DNA from: Symbiodinium natans
Lineage: Eukaryota; Sar; Dinophyceae; Suessiales; Symbiodiniaceae
Assembly (NCBI GenBank): GCA_905221605.1
Contig: CAJNDS010000737.1
Coordinates: 1 to 64,000 of the forward strand
DNA length: 64,000 nt
Direction of reading: 5' to 3'
Each line of letters starts with the position of its first letter. Within the stretch, counting starts at the first letter, position 1. Positions 42,843 through 53,421 of this stretch are shown piece by piece. A program made the position numbers and the translations under genes. The notes below the pieces were generated by a model. It was not told the origin of the DNA. It did not search any database and saw only the letters and a program-made list of their open reading frames with translations.

Positions 42843-43330
42843 GATCTTGAAGTCCATTAACAACATAGCCCGGCGTAACGCTGGTGGCATGGTGAACTAC
42901 TTCGCCAAGCAGCAGGAAGGAGAGGCACGGTGCCTCAGCAAGCACATTGAGGCCATTGACCATGCCATGGGTGCGGAGGAGGTGGTGCCTGAGCACTTCA
43001 ACCTGCCAGGGACTGCGGGCTCTGCGTCTGCGCAGTTGATGTCTGAGCTGCGCGACCTAGGGATCTTGAAGGGTCCGCGTTTGAGCAAGAAGCTTCGCGT
43101 GGGCAGTGAGATCCTGCAATCGGGCCATGATGCTTGGCGGAGGGTGGAGGAGTTTCAAGCAGAAGACCGGCGTGCCTTGAACGCTTTGAAATCCAGAAAA
43201 GGCCAGCACAAGGACTTGGTGGAGAGTTTGCAGAGGAGGATCGAGCTCTGTGGCCGACTCCTTCCAAGCGCTTCAGGCTCCTTGAGTTCCTTGCTTGCGC
43301 ATGGGTCACGTGGCTCCTGGAGCTACAAGC
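42843..43330 (+). CDS. Giant gene, helical exon after the TPR-like part
   Basis: The frame reads ILKSINNIARRNAGGMVNYF, then HFNLPGTAGSASAQLMSELR and a coiled coil (KGQHKDLVESLQRRIEL) to about 43250. The remainder to the stop at 43344 is Ser/Leu-rich and may be intron read-through. A G-rich tract at 43373-43399 follows. Confidence 0.55.
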
Positions 43331-43454
43331 GCTGCGCTGCTTGACTTTGAAGCGTTGATGAGTCGCGGTTTCTTGGGGGGGGGGGGTTGGGGTTGGGGGT
43401 CCTGCACTACTGCTCCTGACAAAGCAGAAGATGCTCGCTTGTCTCATTTCCTTG

Positions 43455-44922
43455 TCATTTAAGGCTGCCATGGCGGGGCTGAGCTACGAAGACTTCGTGC
43501 TTGCTACCGAAATCTTGCAAAAAGCGGAAGTCATTTCTGACAGGCAGCTCTTCCGAGCCTCAAGCTCTTCCGACTCCTGTCAGACCAGCCTGGTGCCGTT
43601 CCCGGACGTTTTCATCTCAGCAAAGGAGGAGATTCTCACAAGCATCGAGCGCAAGTTGGCAGAGTCGGCAGAGGACAGCGGAAATTGGAAGTCTCGGAAG
43701 ATCGATGCATCTTTCTTTGCAACCAGCCTCTACTCCCGCGAAAAGTTCATGCAAGACGCGTCCGACATTGTGAAGGAAGAGGACAGAATTAAAATCAGCG
43801 AGGACGTGGAGCTGAAACTTGCCGGGCAGCTGCAGCACGAGTCCTTCCAAAACAGCGGAGTCAAAGTTAGGGACGTCTTGGCAAGCGAGGCCCGGCGCTT
43901 GGCCCAGGAGAGGCAGTCTCACTCTGAGGCGCTGAGCAAGCTGCGGGCACAGATGGCCGCGAGCTCACAGGAGTCCGATAAGGCCAACAGAGAGCTACGC
44001 CGCTTGGAAGCCCACCTGGAGACGTGTGATGGCACGGTCCCCAAGGCAGAGCTTGAGGAAAGGCTGGTACAAGAGACTGGCTGTACCCTGGAGGCGGTGC
44101 GAGGCATCTTGCACTTCTTGGAGCACTATGAGAGGCTGACCATCGACCACAACTCAATCCGCAAGAAGCTGGCAGACGCAAAGAACAAGTCCATCTTCAT
44201 GGGCTTTGAGAACAGCATCCATGCTTTCCTCCTGGAAGAGAAGGATGTGGAGGTGGCCCCAGGTCGGCGGGTTTTGCTCAAAAACAATGGGTTTGCAGCG
44301 AAGCAGGACGTCTTGCTTGGCATCCGAGTCTTGGCAAACTGTTTGCAGAAGGCAGATCCAAGCATGGAGAGCAATGTGCGTGCGATCCTCCTCCAGGCAG
44401 GGCTCGATGCGGGAGTTAAGTTCGAAGCTATTCGGAGTTATCGCGTTCACAGCTTCTCGCAGCCCGACGCCCTGGACCGCATCTCCATGGCTCTTGCGAA
44501 GATCAGCATTCCCGTGGAGGAGGTTGCGAAGCGACGTGTCTCTGCTCTAGAGCTCGGCTGCTCGCCAGCACTGCAGCGCAACGGAATCCTCATCAAGCGG
44601 CGTCTGAGGGAACTCATGGACGAGGCAGCTGCTCGTGGCGAATCCGCCGTTGAAGTCTCCGGGGACTCCTTCTTGCTACCGGATGACGATGGGACCCGTG
44701 TCATGGATGAGGAGGAGTTCGAGATGATGCGCACGATCATGCAGGATGCGCAGATTGTGAAGACTACCTTGGCCGAAATCCTTCGGGGCAAGGACATGGA
44801 CAAGCCTCCGCCGCCAGAGCTCGAGAGAATTTTCACCGTCATGTACCAAAATCACGGCCGGATCACGGACCGAAACCCAATCCTGAAAGATCCCAAGGAG
44901 GCCAGTCAGGAGCCCTTCACAG
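43455..44922 (+). CDS. Giant gene, helical exon
   Basis: The open frame is about 490 codons long. Coding character starts near KAAMAGLSYEDFVLATEILQ; a coiled coil lies at about 43860-44060, then a mixed alpha/beta-like segment (VLLKNNGFAAKQDVLLGIRV), and an acidic DEEEFEMMRTIMQDAQ part near the end. It probably ends at a GT donor at 44923 (TTCACAG followed by GTTTG). No family was recognised. Confidence 0.6.
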
Positions 44923-44933
44923 GTTTGATTTAG

Positions 44934-45773
44934 GCCCAAAACCCGAGTTGCAAGCCACCAAAATTATAAGATAAAGATAGATAAAGTGAATACTGTCGGT
45001 GCAAAGCCCTGTCTGCTGAAAGTCCGCGGCACCCTAAAGAACCGTTAACCAAGCTTCACACTCCCAACCTCAAGCACTAGAAAGGCCTAGAGCCCAAACC
45101 CCAAGCTTTGTTTTGATAACCAAACCCTTGAGGCAGAATGGCCCCCCCGAACTTTGAAGCAGGAGCTGTACGCTCGACTACGCGAGCTCCGGGTGATTCT
45201 TCCTGAGCGGGTTCATTGGAGGATGGGTTGAGGGTTGTTTAGGGCTCTTGTTCCGCATTTGGTTTTGTTTTTCTTATATTCTAATCTTGTTTTGGTTCTA
45301 TGGTCTTGAGTCTTGGGCCTTGGGCCTCAACTCCGTAATATGAGAGTTGGAAGCCAAAATGCGCAGAGGATGGGGCCTGTGAAGAAACAGCAAGCAAGCA
45401 ACGGAAGGATTCAGAGACTGACGATTGTCGCTGCTCACGTGAGAAACTGCGAAGTCCACTTTGATATCGTTTACTCAATCACCTCCCCCTATATCAAACC
45501 CACCCACCCCCGAAATATGAAGTACTGCCCCCATTAAATGAGGTATATGATGCGCAGACTTTGTTGGGCTACGTAGGATATGAAAGGATTGGTCATTGGG
45601 TTTTCGTCGTGCTGTTTAAAAATCGGAAAGCGATAATAACACAGGCGATAACAACGCAGTCACCAGTCCCAATGGCCTTTCGCCATACACAAAAATCACG
45701 CTGCACATCATATATTGATAATGATCGTATAGTCGGAACCGTTCGATAGTTGGGGGAAGACTTCGGGGAGGTT
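44934..45773. other. Intronic sequence
   Basis: AT-richer, no coding signal. It lies between the helical exon and the foldback element; short open frames here are not supported. Confidence 0.45.
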
Positions 45774-45912
45774 TAATTGTAAACGCTTGCGCGCGCCGCC
45801 TCGGCAGCCGGGCCGGCCCCAGGACAGGAAAGGAGGAAAGAGGGTTTCGCAAAAAGGGAGGAAGGGCGGAGCGGGTGGGGGGGGGGGGTGTGGGGGGGGG
45901 TGGGGGGGGGGT

Positions 45913-45948
<36 letters not shown>

Positions 45949-46669
45949 GGGGGGGGGTCTGGGGTGGGGTGGGGGGGGGGGGGGGGGGGGGGGGGTGGGG
46001 GGGTGGGGGGGTGGGTGGTTTTTGAGCACTCCCCTGTAGGGCGGACAAGCGGGACCCTCCACGGCAGTCAGGGGGGAGGGTCGGGGGTGGGGCGGGGGGG
46101 TTGGGGGGGAGGGGGGGGGTTTGGTGCAAAGGGGGAAGGGTTGGGTTTGCAGGGGAAGGGGGGGGTCCCGATCACGGGTCGCTTGTTCAGACGCTTTCTC
46201 GGCAGAAGCCGAGGCAATTGCCTCGGCTTCCTGCCGAGCGCGAACTGACCCGGACGATCGGGCCTCCTTCCCCCTAACCCAACCCTTCCCCCCCATGCCA
46301 ATTCTCTGACGCCACCCCCCCCCCCCCCCCCCCCCCCCCCCGTCCCTGTGGGGACCCCCCCCAATCCCTTGGAGGAAGCTTGCAAACCGATGCCGTGGAG
46401 GGTCCCGCTTGTCGGCTCCTCTTACAGGGGGAGTGCCCAAAAACCCCCCCCCCCCCCCCCCCACCCCCCCAACCCCCACCCCGCCCCCACCACCCCCCCC
46501 CCCCCCCCCCCCCCCCCCCCCACCCACCCCCCCCCGACCCCCCCCCCCGACCCCCCCCCCCCCACCCGCTCTGCCCTTCCTCCCTTTTTTTGGCGAAACC
46601 CTCTTTCCTCCTTTCCTGTCCTGGAGCCGGCCCGGCTGCCGAGGCGGCGCGCGCAAGCGTTTACAATTA
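45774..46669. mobile_element. Foldback element, 896-bp imperfect palindrome
   Basis: The arms are complementary from the ends (TAATTGTAAACGCTTGCG and its complement) through a mixed-sequence block (about 45780-45870 and 46570-46665), a G-rich left arm and C-rich right arm, and a second mixed block (45017 bases further in: 46020-46070 with 46390-46440, both containing the gtggagggtcccgcttgtc motif or its complement). The centre is itself a hairpin, GAGGCAATTGCCTC, at 46211-46224. Flanking GTT at 45771-45773 and 46670-46672 may be a 3-bp target duplication. It encodes no protein; poly-Gly and poly-Pro frames are artefacts. It is a non-autonomous inverted-repeat element within an intron. Confidence 0.75.
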
Positions 46670-46699
46670 GTTTAATTGGGCCCAATTTCTGTCCTGCAC

Positions 46700-46810
46700 G
46701 GAAGGCTCAGCAGTGACCCCGCCAGCCGCGAGAACTACGTCAAGCAGAAGGTGGAGGAGGTGGTCTGCAAAGTCTTCGACCTGAAGCGGGAAGATGCATG
46801 GCAGCTCCCA
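46700..46810 (+). CDS. Giant gene, short exon
   Basis: The frame reads LSSDPASRENYVKQKVEEVV then CKVFDLKREDAW, typical of the helical exons of this gene. It starts 30 bases after the foldback element. The donor is near 46800-46810 and was not fixed; the downstream frame (LPWNTLLLFGHV) looks intronic. Confidence 0.5.
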
Positions 46811-47056
46811 TGGAACACCCTTTTGCTGTTTGGGCATGTTTTGTTTAGACCACCCTGGCCCCGTGAGTAGGGCAAAACCTCAAACTCGGACTGTGACTAG
46901 GATGACTGGGCGCATGGGCTGGAGTCTTACATTGCGGGTGGACTCTCAGAGTCAAAGAACAAGGAGCTCAGATGATCTAGGCTGCATCTGGGGCGGTGGG
47001 TTTTTTCTGTATGGCACTGAGTTCAGCTTTTTGTTGGGGTTGGGCACATTGCGGTG

Positions 47057-47253
47057 CAAGGAGCTCGACGAGAAGATTGACGCCGTGACCAGCATGATCA
47101 AGCAAGCGGCAGGTATGATGCGGACACTCCCAGACATCAAGGTTAAGCAGAAGAACCTGAGCCAGATGTTCTCAGACGGGAAGGTTCCACCAGAGGTTAT
47201 GGAATATGCGGAGATGTGCTTTGACAAGGTCCTGGAATATGAGGAGGACGGTA
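47057..47253 (+). CDS. Giant gene, short exon
   Basis: The frame reads CKELDEKIDAVTSMIKQAAG, then QMFSDGKVPPEVMEYAEMCF and ends EYEEDG at a GT donor (ggacg followed by gtaggc). It is surrounded by non-coding sequence. The helical, Met-rich composition matches the neighbours. Confidence 0.55.
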
Positions 47254-48784
47254 GGCACTGCACGATAGCTGCCCGCTGTGTATCTCGCTCTCTGTGCGTG
47301 TATAGAACTTCTAGAACGGTGAACTTGGCTCGCCTTGCTTTTCGGCATGAAAGAGCTCCGCCAACAATTAACCAGTGTCCTGAGCCCAGGACAAAGGGTT
47401 TATGGATTGGGATTGTTTCTTTGTCGTCCTGATCGGGGTGGCGCAGATTGTGGCCGGGGTTGCCTTGGAGGCACACCATGGCAGCATATGTTTCGCATGG
47501 ACCCCTGGAAACCAGAAAATGAGTAAAGAGGCCCAGGCAGATGAATGCTTTCAAACTCGGAGTTTTCTCTGAGCCTTGGGCCACATGCAGTCCATAAGCG
47601 CACCCATCACTCTGTCCAGGTGATGCTGTTGATGCTGGTTTCAAGTCCCCCCTGAAGACTATGACAAAGGGTGGCACTATAAATTCCAATGGCTTAGTGA
47701 ATACTCCTTACCGCACCCAGACGGATCCAACAGATTCCCACGTCCTGCCAGGCTAAAGTTGACCACAGGTTTTGCCAGTCTGGAGTAGTGCAAGTGCCAA
47801 GCTCGCCTGCTAGGTGCTCACAGGTGGTGCTGCTCACTGCATTGCTCAGGGGGTCATCGCCGAAGGCATCGGAGACATTGCCCCTTGACAAAAGTCAGAG
47901 TCTTGTTTTCCACGAGGCCGCTGGCTAGGAACTGATCTGAACGAAGGTGTTCTTGATTTGGGGCACTCAGTAGGAGTTGTTTGCATCCTGGGTGCTGGAG
48001 CTTTAGATGGATCAAAACCTGCGGAAATGCCAGAACTACTAACCACATTGTCGTATCAACGGTCATTCCATGCCGTCGCGCGTGTATCCTTTTTTATCGA
48101 CATATATCGTGTATTTGTTGAGATTGAATGGAAATTTTGAATAAATATTGATTGTTTGCCCCAGCCTCGCAGCGCTGGTTTCAATATGGCTTTTTGCCGC
48201 CAACAGCTCCAGGAACGCCTGTGTCGTGTTCCAGCGCGCGTTGCTCACCAGCGCCCAGTTTTAAGTTCTTTCATTGTGCTCATACGTCCCTTTTCTTGTC
48301 TTCCTTGGCCTTGCTACTTTGTTCCGATCGTGGCATGCCCCCACCACCACGCGCCGCAGAGAACAGCAGCAGCGGCAGCGGGTGGCAGCATTCGGATTTG
48401 TAGGCTCTAGCCGACTCTAGCCGTTTTAATTTAATAGCCGCCAACTGGACGTGTTCGAGGCACCAGGGACTCGGCAACCTGAGACATCTGTTCAGCTACA
48501 GCCTCGTTGGGGCCATCAGCCATGGGGCACTAGTCCCAGTCTGCCAGCGTGCAGAAAGCAACAAGCGACCCAACAGCCATGGTCGCAGGCGCCGCAAACA
48601 TTGCCGCTCCCCGCCCAGGTCTTTGCAATCAATGCTTGGGCCGCCGGAAGTTTTTCGTGGAACGCCTACGGCCAGCACAAGGTGCCTGGACATTCTTGCT
48701 AGGATTGTTTATGCGTGGAGGTGATGACTACAAGCCGGAAGCTACATCACCAGAGTGAGAGGCAGAGAAAGACAGAGAGATAGA

Positions 48785-48790
<6 letters not shown>

Positions 48791-48868
<78 letters not shown>
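48791..48868. repeat. (GA)n microsatellite
   Basis: Alternating GA with almost no interruption. The flanking ORFs with RERERE or SLSLSL are artefacts. Confidence 0.95.
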
Positions 48869-48872
<4 letters not shown>

Positions 48873-49029
48873 GCAGAAATTTTGGCAAGTCGCCTGGGGC
48901 GAACCCGCCCCCCTCTGGGTGGCTTCAGTCACTGCCTGTGAGGGACGCGGGGTTTGATTGGCTGACCAAAGCACGTGTAAGGTGTCCGCGCAGTTCCCCC
49001 CAAGAAGATTGCGGGCCATGGGTCGCTCA

Positions 49030-49330
49030 GAAAATCTTCAGCCGAAGCGCGAAGCTCGCGAAGCCAAAAGCTTCAAGCACAGCGCGAAGCTAAAAGCTTC
49101 AAGCTTCAGGCTTCAAGCGAAGTGCAAACACAACAGTTTCAAGCTTCAGGCTTCAGCCGAAACGCGAAGCTCGCGAAGCTCGCGAAGCTAAGAGCTTCAG
49201 GCTTCTGGCGAAGCGCGAAACTCGCGAAGCTGAAAAGTTTCAGGCGAAGCGCGTGAAGCTCAACGCTTCAGAGATTCTCAAGCTTCAGTCGAAGCGCGAA
49301 GCTAAAACGTTCAGAGTTTGGGTGAAGTGG
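49030..49330. repeat. GCGAAGC / AAGCTTCAGG minisatellite
   Basis: Short units such as gcgaagctcgcgaagc and agcttcaagcttcagg alternate irregularly. Because AAGCTT is a palindrome and GAAGC pairs with GCTTC, the strand is rich in small hairpins. No coding function is inferred. Confidence 0.75.
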
Positions 49331-49919
49331 ATCGGTATCTCGGAAACGGTGAAACACGAACCAAACAGCCGAGAACGTGAAGAAGGTTTTCTCCCCAAGG
49401 GAATTCACCATTTTAACAAACACAAAAGCAGTCGCCCAAGCGCAGTTCGCTGCGCATTGTTTTGTCCTATTCCCTGTAAGCTGAACACCAACTTCGTCGT
49501 AGGTTTACGCCAGTAACACCCTGAGCCTCTGTACATGGCCCCGGTTGGCCCAACTTTTCGTAGCAGCCTGGAAGCTAGTTTTTTCAATTGACCGAAATCT
49601 CGTTAAAGGAAGTAACCTTATTTGTCCCCCTTCCCCCCCTCGTGGGTCCCGGGTGCAGGATTGCGAGTTGGAGGACTCTTCGGTTCTCGGGAGAGGGAGG
49701 GGCACCGACTTTCAACAACATTCCACCAGCCGGGCCCAAATATGCTGAGGACCCCCAATCGCCGGCGATACTCTCACATCGGCGCACCCAAGCAGCCTGG
49801 GGGTGGGATGGTGGGATATTTTGGCTTCAGACTCGCGCCTTCCGGGGCGGCGGGCCGGGGGGTGGGGGGGTCAAGCGTAGCAAAAAACAGAAAGAATGAG
49901 TGACAAAAAAATGAATCGC

Positions 49920-49921
<2 letters not shown>

Positions 49922-49980
<59 letters not shown>

Positions 49981-50002
49981 TGTGTGTGTGTGTGTGTGTG
50001 TG
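49922..50002. repeat. (GA)n(GT)n compound microsatellite
   Basis: A GA run to about 49977 changes directly into GT repeats to about 50002. Confidence 0.95.
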
Positions 50003-50338
50003 CGTGTGAGAGACGATGCTTGCTGAAATTTGCAGGGTGTGCCCTAAACCCATCCTGCCCAAGATTTTTAACGGTCTGCTCCTCTTTTGTATTTCATGAA
50101 GGCCTCCCCTAAACTTTTCCTGGGCGTTAAGGGGTACTCAGAAGGCAGGGCCAGTAGATTCGCCACATCAGTACGAAAATCGAGTCCAGTAAGCCCCCCG
50201 CCCCCGTGATCCCCTGTGAGCGTGGTCGGTTCGTTATTTGTTTGTTTGCTTGTTTGTTGGTTGGTTGGTGGTTTGGTGTTGTTTGGTTTGGTTTTTGTTG
50301 CTGGCCCTGGGAAGTCCAGTATCTCACATTCAGCTGAA

Positions 50339-50460
50339 GGTGCAGAGCCTGATGATCTCTCTCTTAACAGCCGGCGTCGGGAGCTTGATGAGCAAAGGCG
50401 CCCAGGCCGGGAAGATGGGCATTGGGCTCGCCACAAAGACGGCAGTCACCAAGGCCCTTT
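50339..50460 (+). CDS. Giant gene, exon with a hydrophobic glycine-rich segment
   Basis: The frame reads VQSLMISLLTAGVGSLMSKG then KMGIGLATKTAVTKAL before TGA. Small residues and a hydrophobic run (LMISLLTAGVGSLM) could form a membrane-active helix pair. An AG acceptor (ctgaag followed by g) precedes it. The exact donor is not fixed. Confidence 0.5.
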
Positions 50461-50587
50461 GATTGCTGAAAGAGGGGCTTTTGGGTCACTGTGGGAACTA
50501 GGGATCTACCTTGCTGAGGCTGAGGCTGTTTGGCCTCCGAGGGTGTGAAAGTGCATACCACACATGTTCAATGCATTGTCTTCTAAG

Positions 50588-50745
50588 GCTATATACAAAG
50601 AGGCGATGATCAACATCATCGTCGGTGTGGCTGATGCTGCCACCTCCATTGGAGCCGAGGAAATGGGCAAGGCTGTCATTGATCAGCTGGCCAACGTGCA
50701 CTTTGCGAAGCACTTCGAGGAGCGCTGCCTTCGTTGTAGAGGGCC
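50588..50745 (+). CDS. Giant gene, short exon
   Basis: The frame reads YKEAMINIIVGVADAATSIG then EEMGKAVIDQLANVHF and ends near HFEERCLR. The run MINIIVGVADAATSIGA again has the small-residue hydrophobic character of its neighbours. Boundaries are approximate. Confidence 0.5.
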
Positions 50746-50854
50746 TGCAGGGCTGGAAGTGTGGGGGTGGGGTCTGAAGGCGTTTCGGCGGCACATCAGC
50801 CCTGCGCAACCCTGGCTAGCCCTCTCCTAGATCCTAAGCTAGATGGCAGCGCAG

Positions 50855-51466
50855 TTCCAGGAGTTCATCCGGGGGCCGGAATATCAGCTGGCTGCCAAGA
50901 AGGTCAAACAAACACTCAAAGAGTTCTATGACAGGTACGGTATGGACAGCAAGGCTGAAATCGATGCCTGTATCAGCAGCACCCTGCAAGATCTCATGTC
51001 TGGCACCCTCGGGAGCAAGATCCACGGTCAAGTGTCCAGAGTGGCCCAAGGCGTCAGCCAAGGCCTGGCAACGGCTGCCACGAAGCTTGCAAGAGCGAAA
51101 GGTAGCAAAGCAAAGGTCTTGGGCACTGTGGCCAAGGCTACGAACACTGTGGTGAGCGCAGCAAGGTATGGCAATGAGCTGATCCAGCTTTGCAGCCTTT
51201 CCACGGATTTTTTTAATCATTTGGATCTCAAGCTTGCTCGGCTTGACAAGGCCATGAACGCTAAAGTGAGGAACGGAACGTACAAGATTGATGTAAACAG
51301 CTTGAAGCAGCAGCAGGTCGATATTTGTTTTGCAGATGTCGCCAAGAAAGACATGGAAGATGTGGATGACCAGCTGCATGAAGCTTTCAAAATGAAGATT
51401 CGCCAAGGCTTCTTGCAGCCGGCCGTGCAGGGGCTGATGAACATGGCCATGAAGTCAGTCACTCAG
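50855..51466 (+). CDS. Giant gene, helical exon with Ala/Gly-rich segments
   Basis: The frame reads FQEFIRGPEYQLAAKKVKQT, then GTLGSKIHGQVSRVAQGVSQ and AKVLGTVAKATNTVVSAARY, and further helices to SVTQ at 51466. The acceptor is probably within 50820-50860. GT-AG intron 51467-51591 joins in phase 0 to the next exon. The alternation of Gly, Ala and Ser with basic residues suggests amphipathic, possibly membrane-associating helices; this is inference. Confidence 0.6.
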
Positions 51467-51591
51467 GTGGGTAGTTCTCTAAACTAGGGTACCTTTTGGA
51501 GTCCTTGTCATAATAGTGACGCCCCTTTTTTGGAGGATTGCAAAGGGACGATAGTTGAAGCCCCCAGGTCCTGACCTCGCCATTCTCAAAG

Positions 51592-52134
51592 GCCATGGAG
51601 CGCTTAGAGAAACATTGCAGCGAGCGCGCCGAGCTGTGTCAACAGCAGATCATGATGCAGAACGAGCAGCAAGTTGCGGCGCTGACATCGAGGCAGCTGT
51701 GCGCCTTGCGAGAGCGCGGAGACATCCTGGATACCACTGCGTTAAAGAAGCAACTTGGAACTAAGCAGTTTCAGAGGATCTTGGAGGACCCTCAGATCGT
51801 GGCCAACTTCAAGGGACAGAGTTTGCGAGCCTTGCTGCGGGACCATGGCTCCGCAGTGAAGCTCCTCGTGAGGAAAGGCGAGTTGTACGTCGTTCTTCCG
51901 AGCTACAAGGAGATGTGCCTCAGCCTGGAAAAAGGGCAGGTAAGGTTTGCCAGCAACACCCACACTGTTGCTATTGCTGCAAAGAAGCTGGGCCGGACCA
52001 TTGAGCTCTGCACATTGAACCTGGATGGCAGCATACAGCCGCTGGAGGGGACTAAGGACAAGTTCATGCCCAGTCAGTCCACTAGCAAAGGTGGCAGCAT
52101 CAAGCTGGCCTTCATTCCTGGCGAGAATGGGCAG
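51592..52134 (+). CDS. Giant gene, penultimate exon
   Basis: The frame reads AMERLEKHCSERAELCQQQI, then a mixed alpha/beta part (KLLVRKGELYVVLPSYKEMC, HTVAIAAKKLGRTIELCTLN) and a strand-like KLAFIPGENGQ at the end. The GA-AG intron 52135-52455 joins in phase 0 to EGHYAPLVQGQDGKW; CAGGA is present at both intron ends. The continued frame after 52134 (DKFVLLHCSRDFAKPV) is open for a while but is read as intron, because the join restores a compact FIPG...GHYxPL pattern. Confidence 0.65.
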
Positions 52135-52455
52135 GACAAGTTTGTGTTGCTGCATTGTTCTCGAGATTTTGCCAAGCCTGTTTTTTTAAAACATTTGAAC
52201 CGGCAAAAAGTTTTGGCGATGGATTCAATGGATGTCTTATAGAAGGTACGGTCGGGCCTGGTCCGCATTCTTGCCTCGACCGCGTAGGGTTCGCGTAGGC
52301 GTTCGTCCTGCGTAGGTTTGCGTAGGTTTGCGTTCGGAAGTGATGCGTTTATGTACGTTTCGAGTGGGGTTGCGTGGGTTTGGCTTGTGGAGAGGCCGTG
52401 TTGGCTACGCAAGAATTGTGCTGCACGAATATTTTCACGACTGTTCAGCGCGCAG

Positions 52456-53421
52456 GAGGGGCACTATGCGCCTCTTGTCCAAGGCCAAGACGGCAAGTGG
52501 GAAGCAGTGGACATCAAGCAGAACGTAGCATCTCGTGACGCCTGCTTTGCGCAGAGCATGATCTGGACCCAGGAATGTGAGAGGCGTGGTAAGGACCACG
52601 CCAGCAAGGTGGCCACAGACCAGATGCGAATAGATGGCTACTACAAGTCTTTGGGCAGCTTTGCCCGCAACAACCCTGAGGTCAAGGACATGTATATGCA
52701 GGGAAGCTCCATTAAGCGGAGCAGGGTGGTGGGAGGGGTCACGGTCGCATCAGTGACCAGCGATTTTGAAAGAAGACACGTGGACACAGCAGCTGCCACG
52801 CCTGACGACCTGATGGAAAAGCATTGGAGAAGACAATACCCTCCGGGAAAGTTGAAGCCTGAGTACGTCGACAGGAACTCCGTATTCCTTAGCAATCAGG
52901 GGGCCAGTCTTTTCTTGGGTGACCTTTCCAACCTTTCAAGCTTACCGTGCCCTCAGCCCCGTGGCAATCAGGGATGGTTTACGACAGCGGCATACCAACA
53001 TCTCCAGTTCGCTGAAACCTTCTGGCTGCCGAGGGAAAATGTTGACAACTTGGTAAGCCAGATACAACTAGGCAGGCCCAATGCTCACGTGCCCATCAGA
53101 CAATATATTGATGGTCAAAATCAGGACCATTACTTCTTCCTTCAGCGGAAACCGCTGAATGCGTCGTACAGGTATCAGCTGGCCACTAGAGTCGACAAAA
53201 AAGGTAATCGCCAAGTGAACCACTTCCACGGGGCCCTTGAAGTTCAGAACCCCACGACGGTGAGTCTCGAGTGGGGATATTCGCAAGTTGGACGACCACT
53301 CCCGGGCGGGCCTGGTCAGTTCTGCCCACGCTGGAAGAACTGGAAGAATGTGGTCAAGTGGTACACCGCTCCGACATGGCGCCAAGAGTACCAGAACACA
53401 ACGGATTGGAACAATCTCTGA
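52456..53421 (+). CDS. Giant gene, C-terminal exon with His-Cys peptidase-like arrangement
   Basis: About 321 codons to TGA at 53419-53421. It starts EGHYAPLVQGQDGKWEAVDI, followed by SRDACFAQSMIWTQE. A His in GHY followed about 30 residues later by a Cys opening a helix (ACFAQSM) is the order seen in circularly permuted papain-like folds. This is a suggestion only, since a third catalytic residue cannot be fixed. The rest has a basic region (HWRRQYPPGKLKPEYVDRNS) and a Trp/His-rich end (NHFHGALEV, FCPRWKNWKNVVKWY), unlike anything I recognise. It closes the gene. Confidence 0.6.
   Translation, partial: EGHYAPLVQGQDGKWEAVDIKQNVASRDACFAQSMIWTQECERRGKDHASKVATDQMRIDGYYKSLGSFARNNPEVKDMYMQGSSIKRSRVVGGVTVASVTSDFERRHVDTAAATPDDLMEKHWRRQYPPGKLKPEYVDRNSVFLSNQGASLFLGDLSNLSSLPCPQPRGNQGWFTTAAYQHLQFAETFWLPRENVDNLVSQIQLGRPNAHVPIRQYIDGQNQDHYFFLQRKPLNASYRYQLATRVDKKGNRQVNHFHGALEVQNPTTVSLEWGYSQVGRPLPGGPGQFCPRWKNWKNVVKWYTAPTWRQEYQNTTDWNNL

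Larger units (their letters stand above)
47254..50338. other. Long intron with simple repeats
   Basis: This 3.1-kb stretch has no convincing coding exon. It contains a (GA)n run at 48791-48868, a GCGAAGC/AAGCTTCAGG minisatellite at 49030-49330, a (GA)n(GT)n run at 49922-50002 and a TTTG/TTGG-rich tract at 50230-50300. Confidence 0.5.

Noticed and set aside
45616-46720. Gly-rich or Pro-rich proteins of up to 346 residues on both strands
   Set aside because: They come from the G- and C-runs of the foldback element and mirror each other across the palindrome.
52135-52242. Extending the penultimate exon through DKFVLLHCSRDFAKPV to the stop at 52242
   Set aside because: Joining at 52134/52456 keeps phase, uses AG|G, and carries on into a clearly coding terminal exon; the extension decays quickly.
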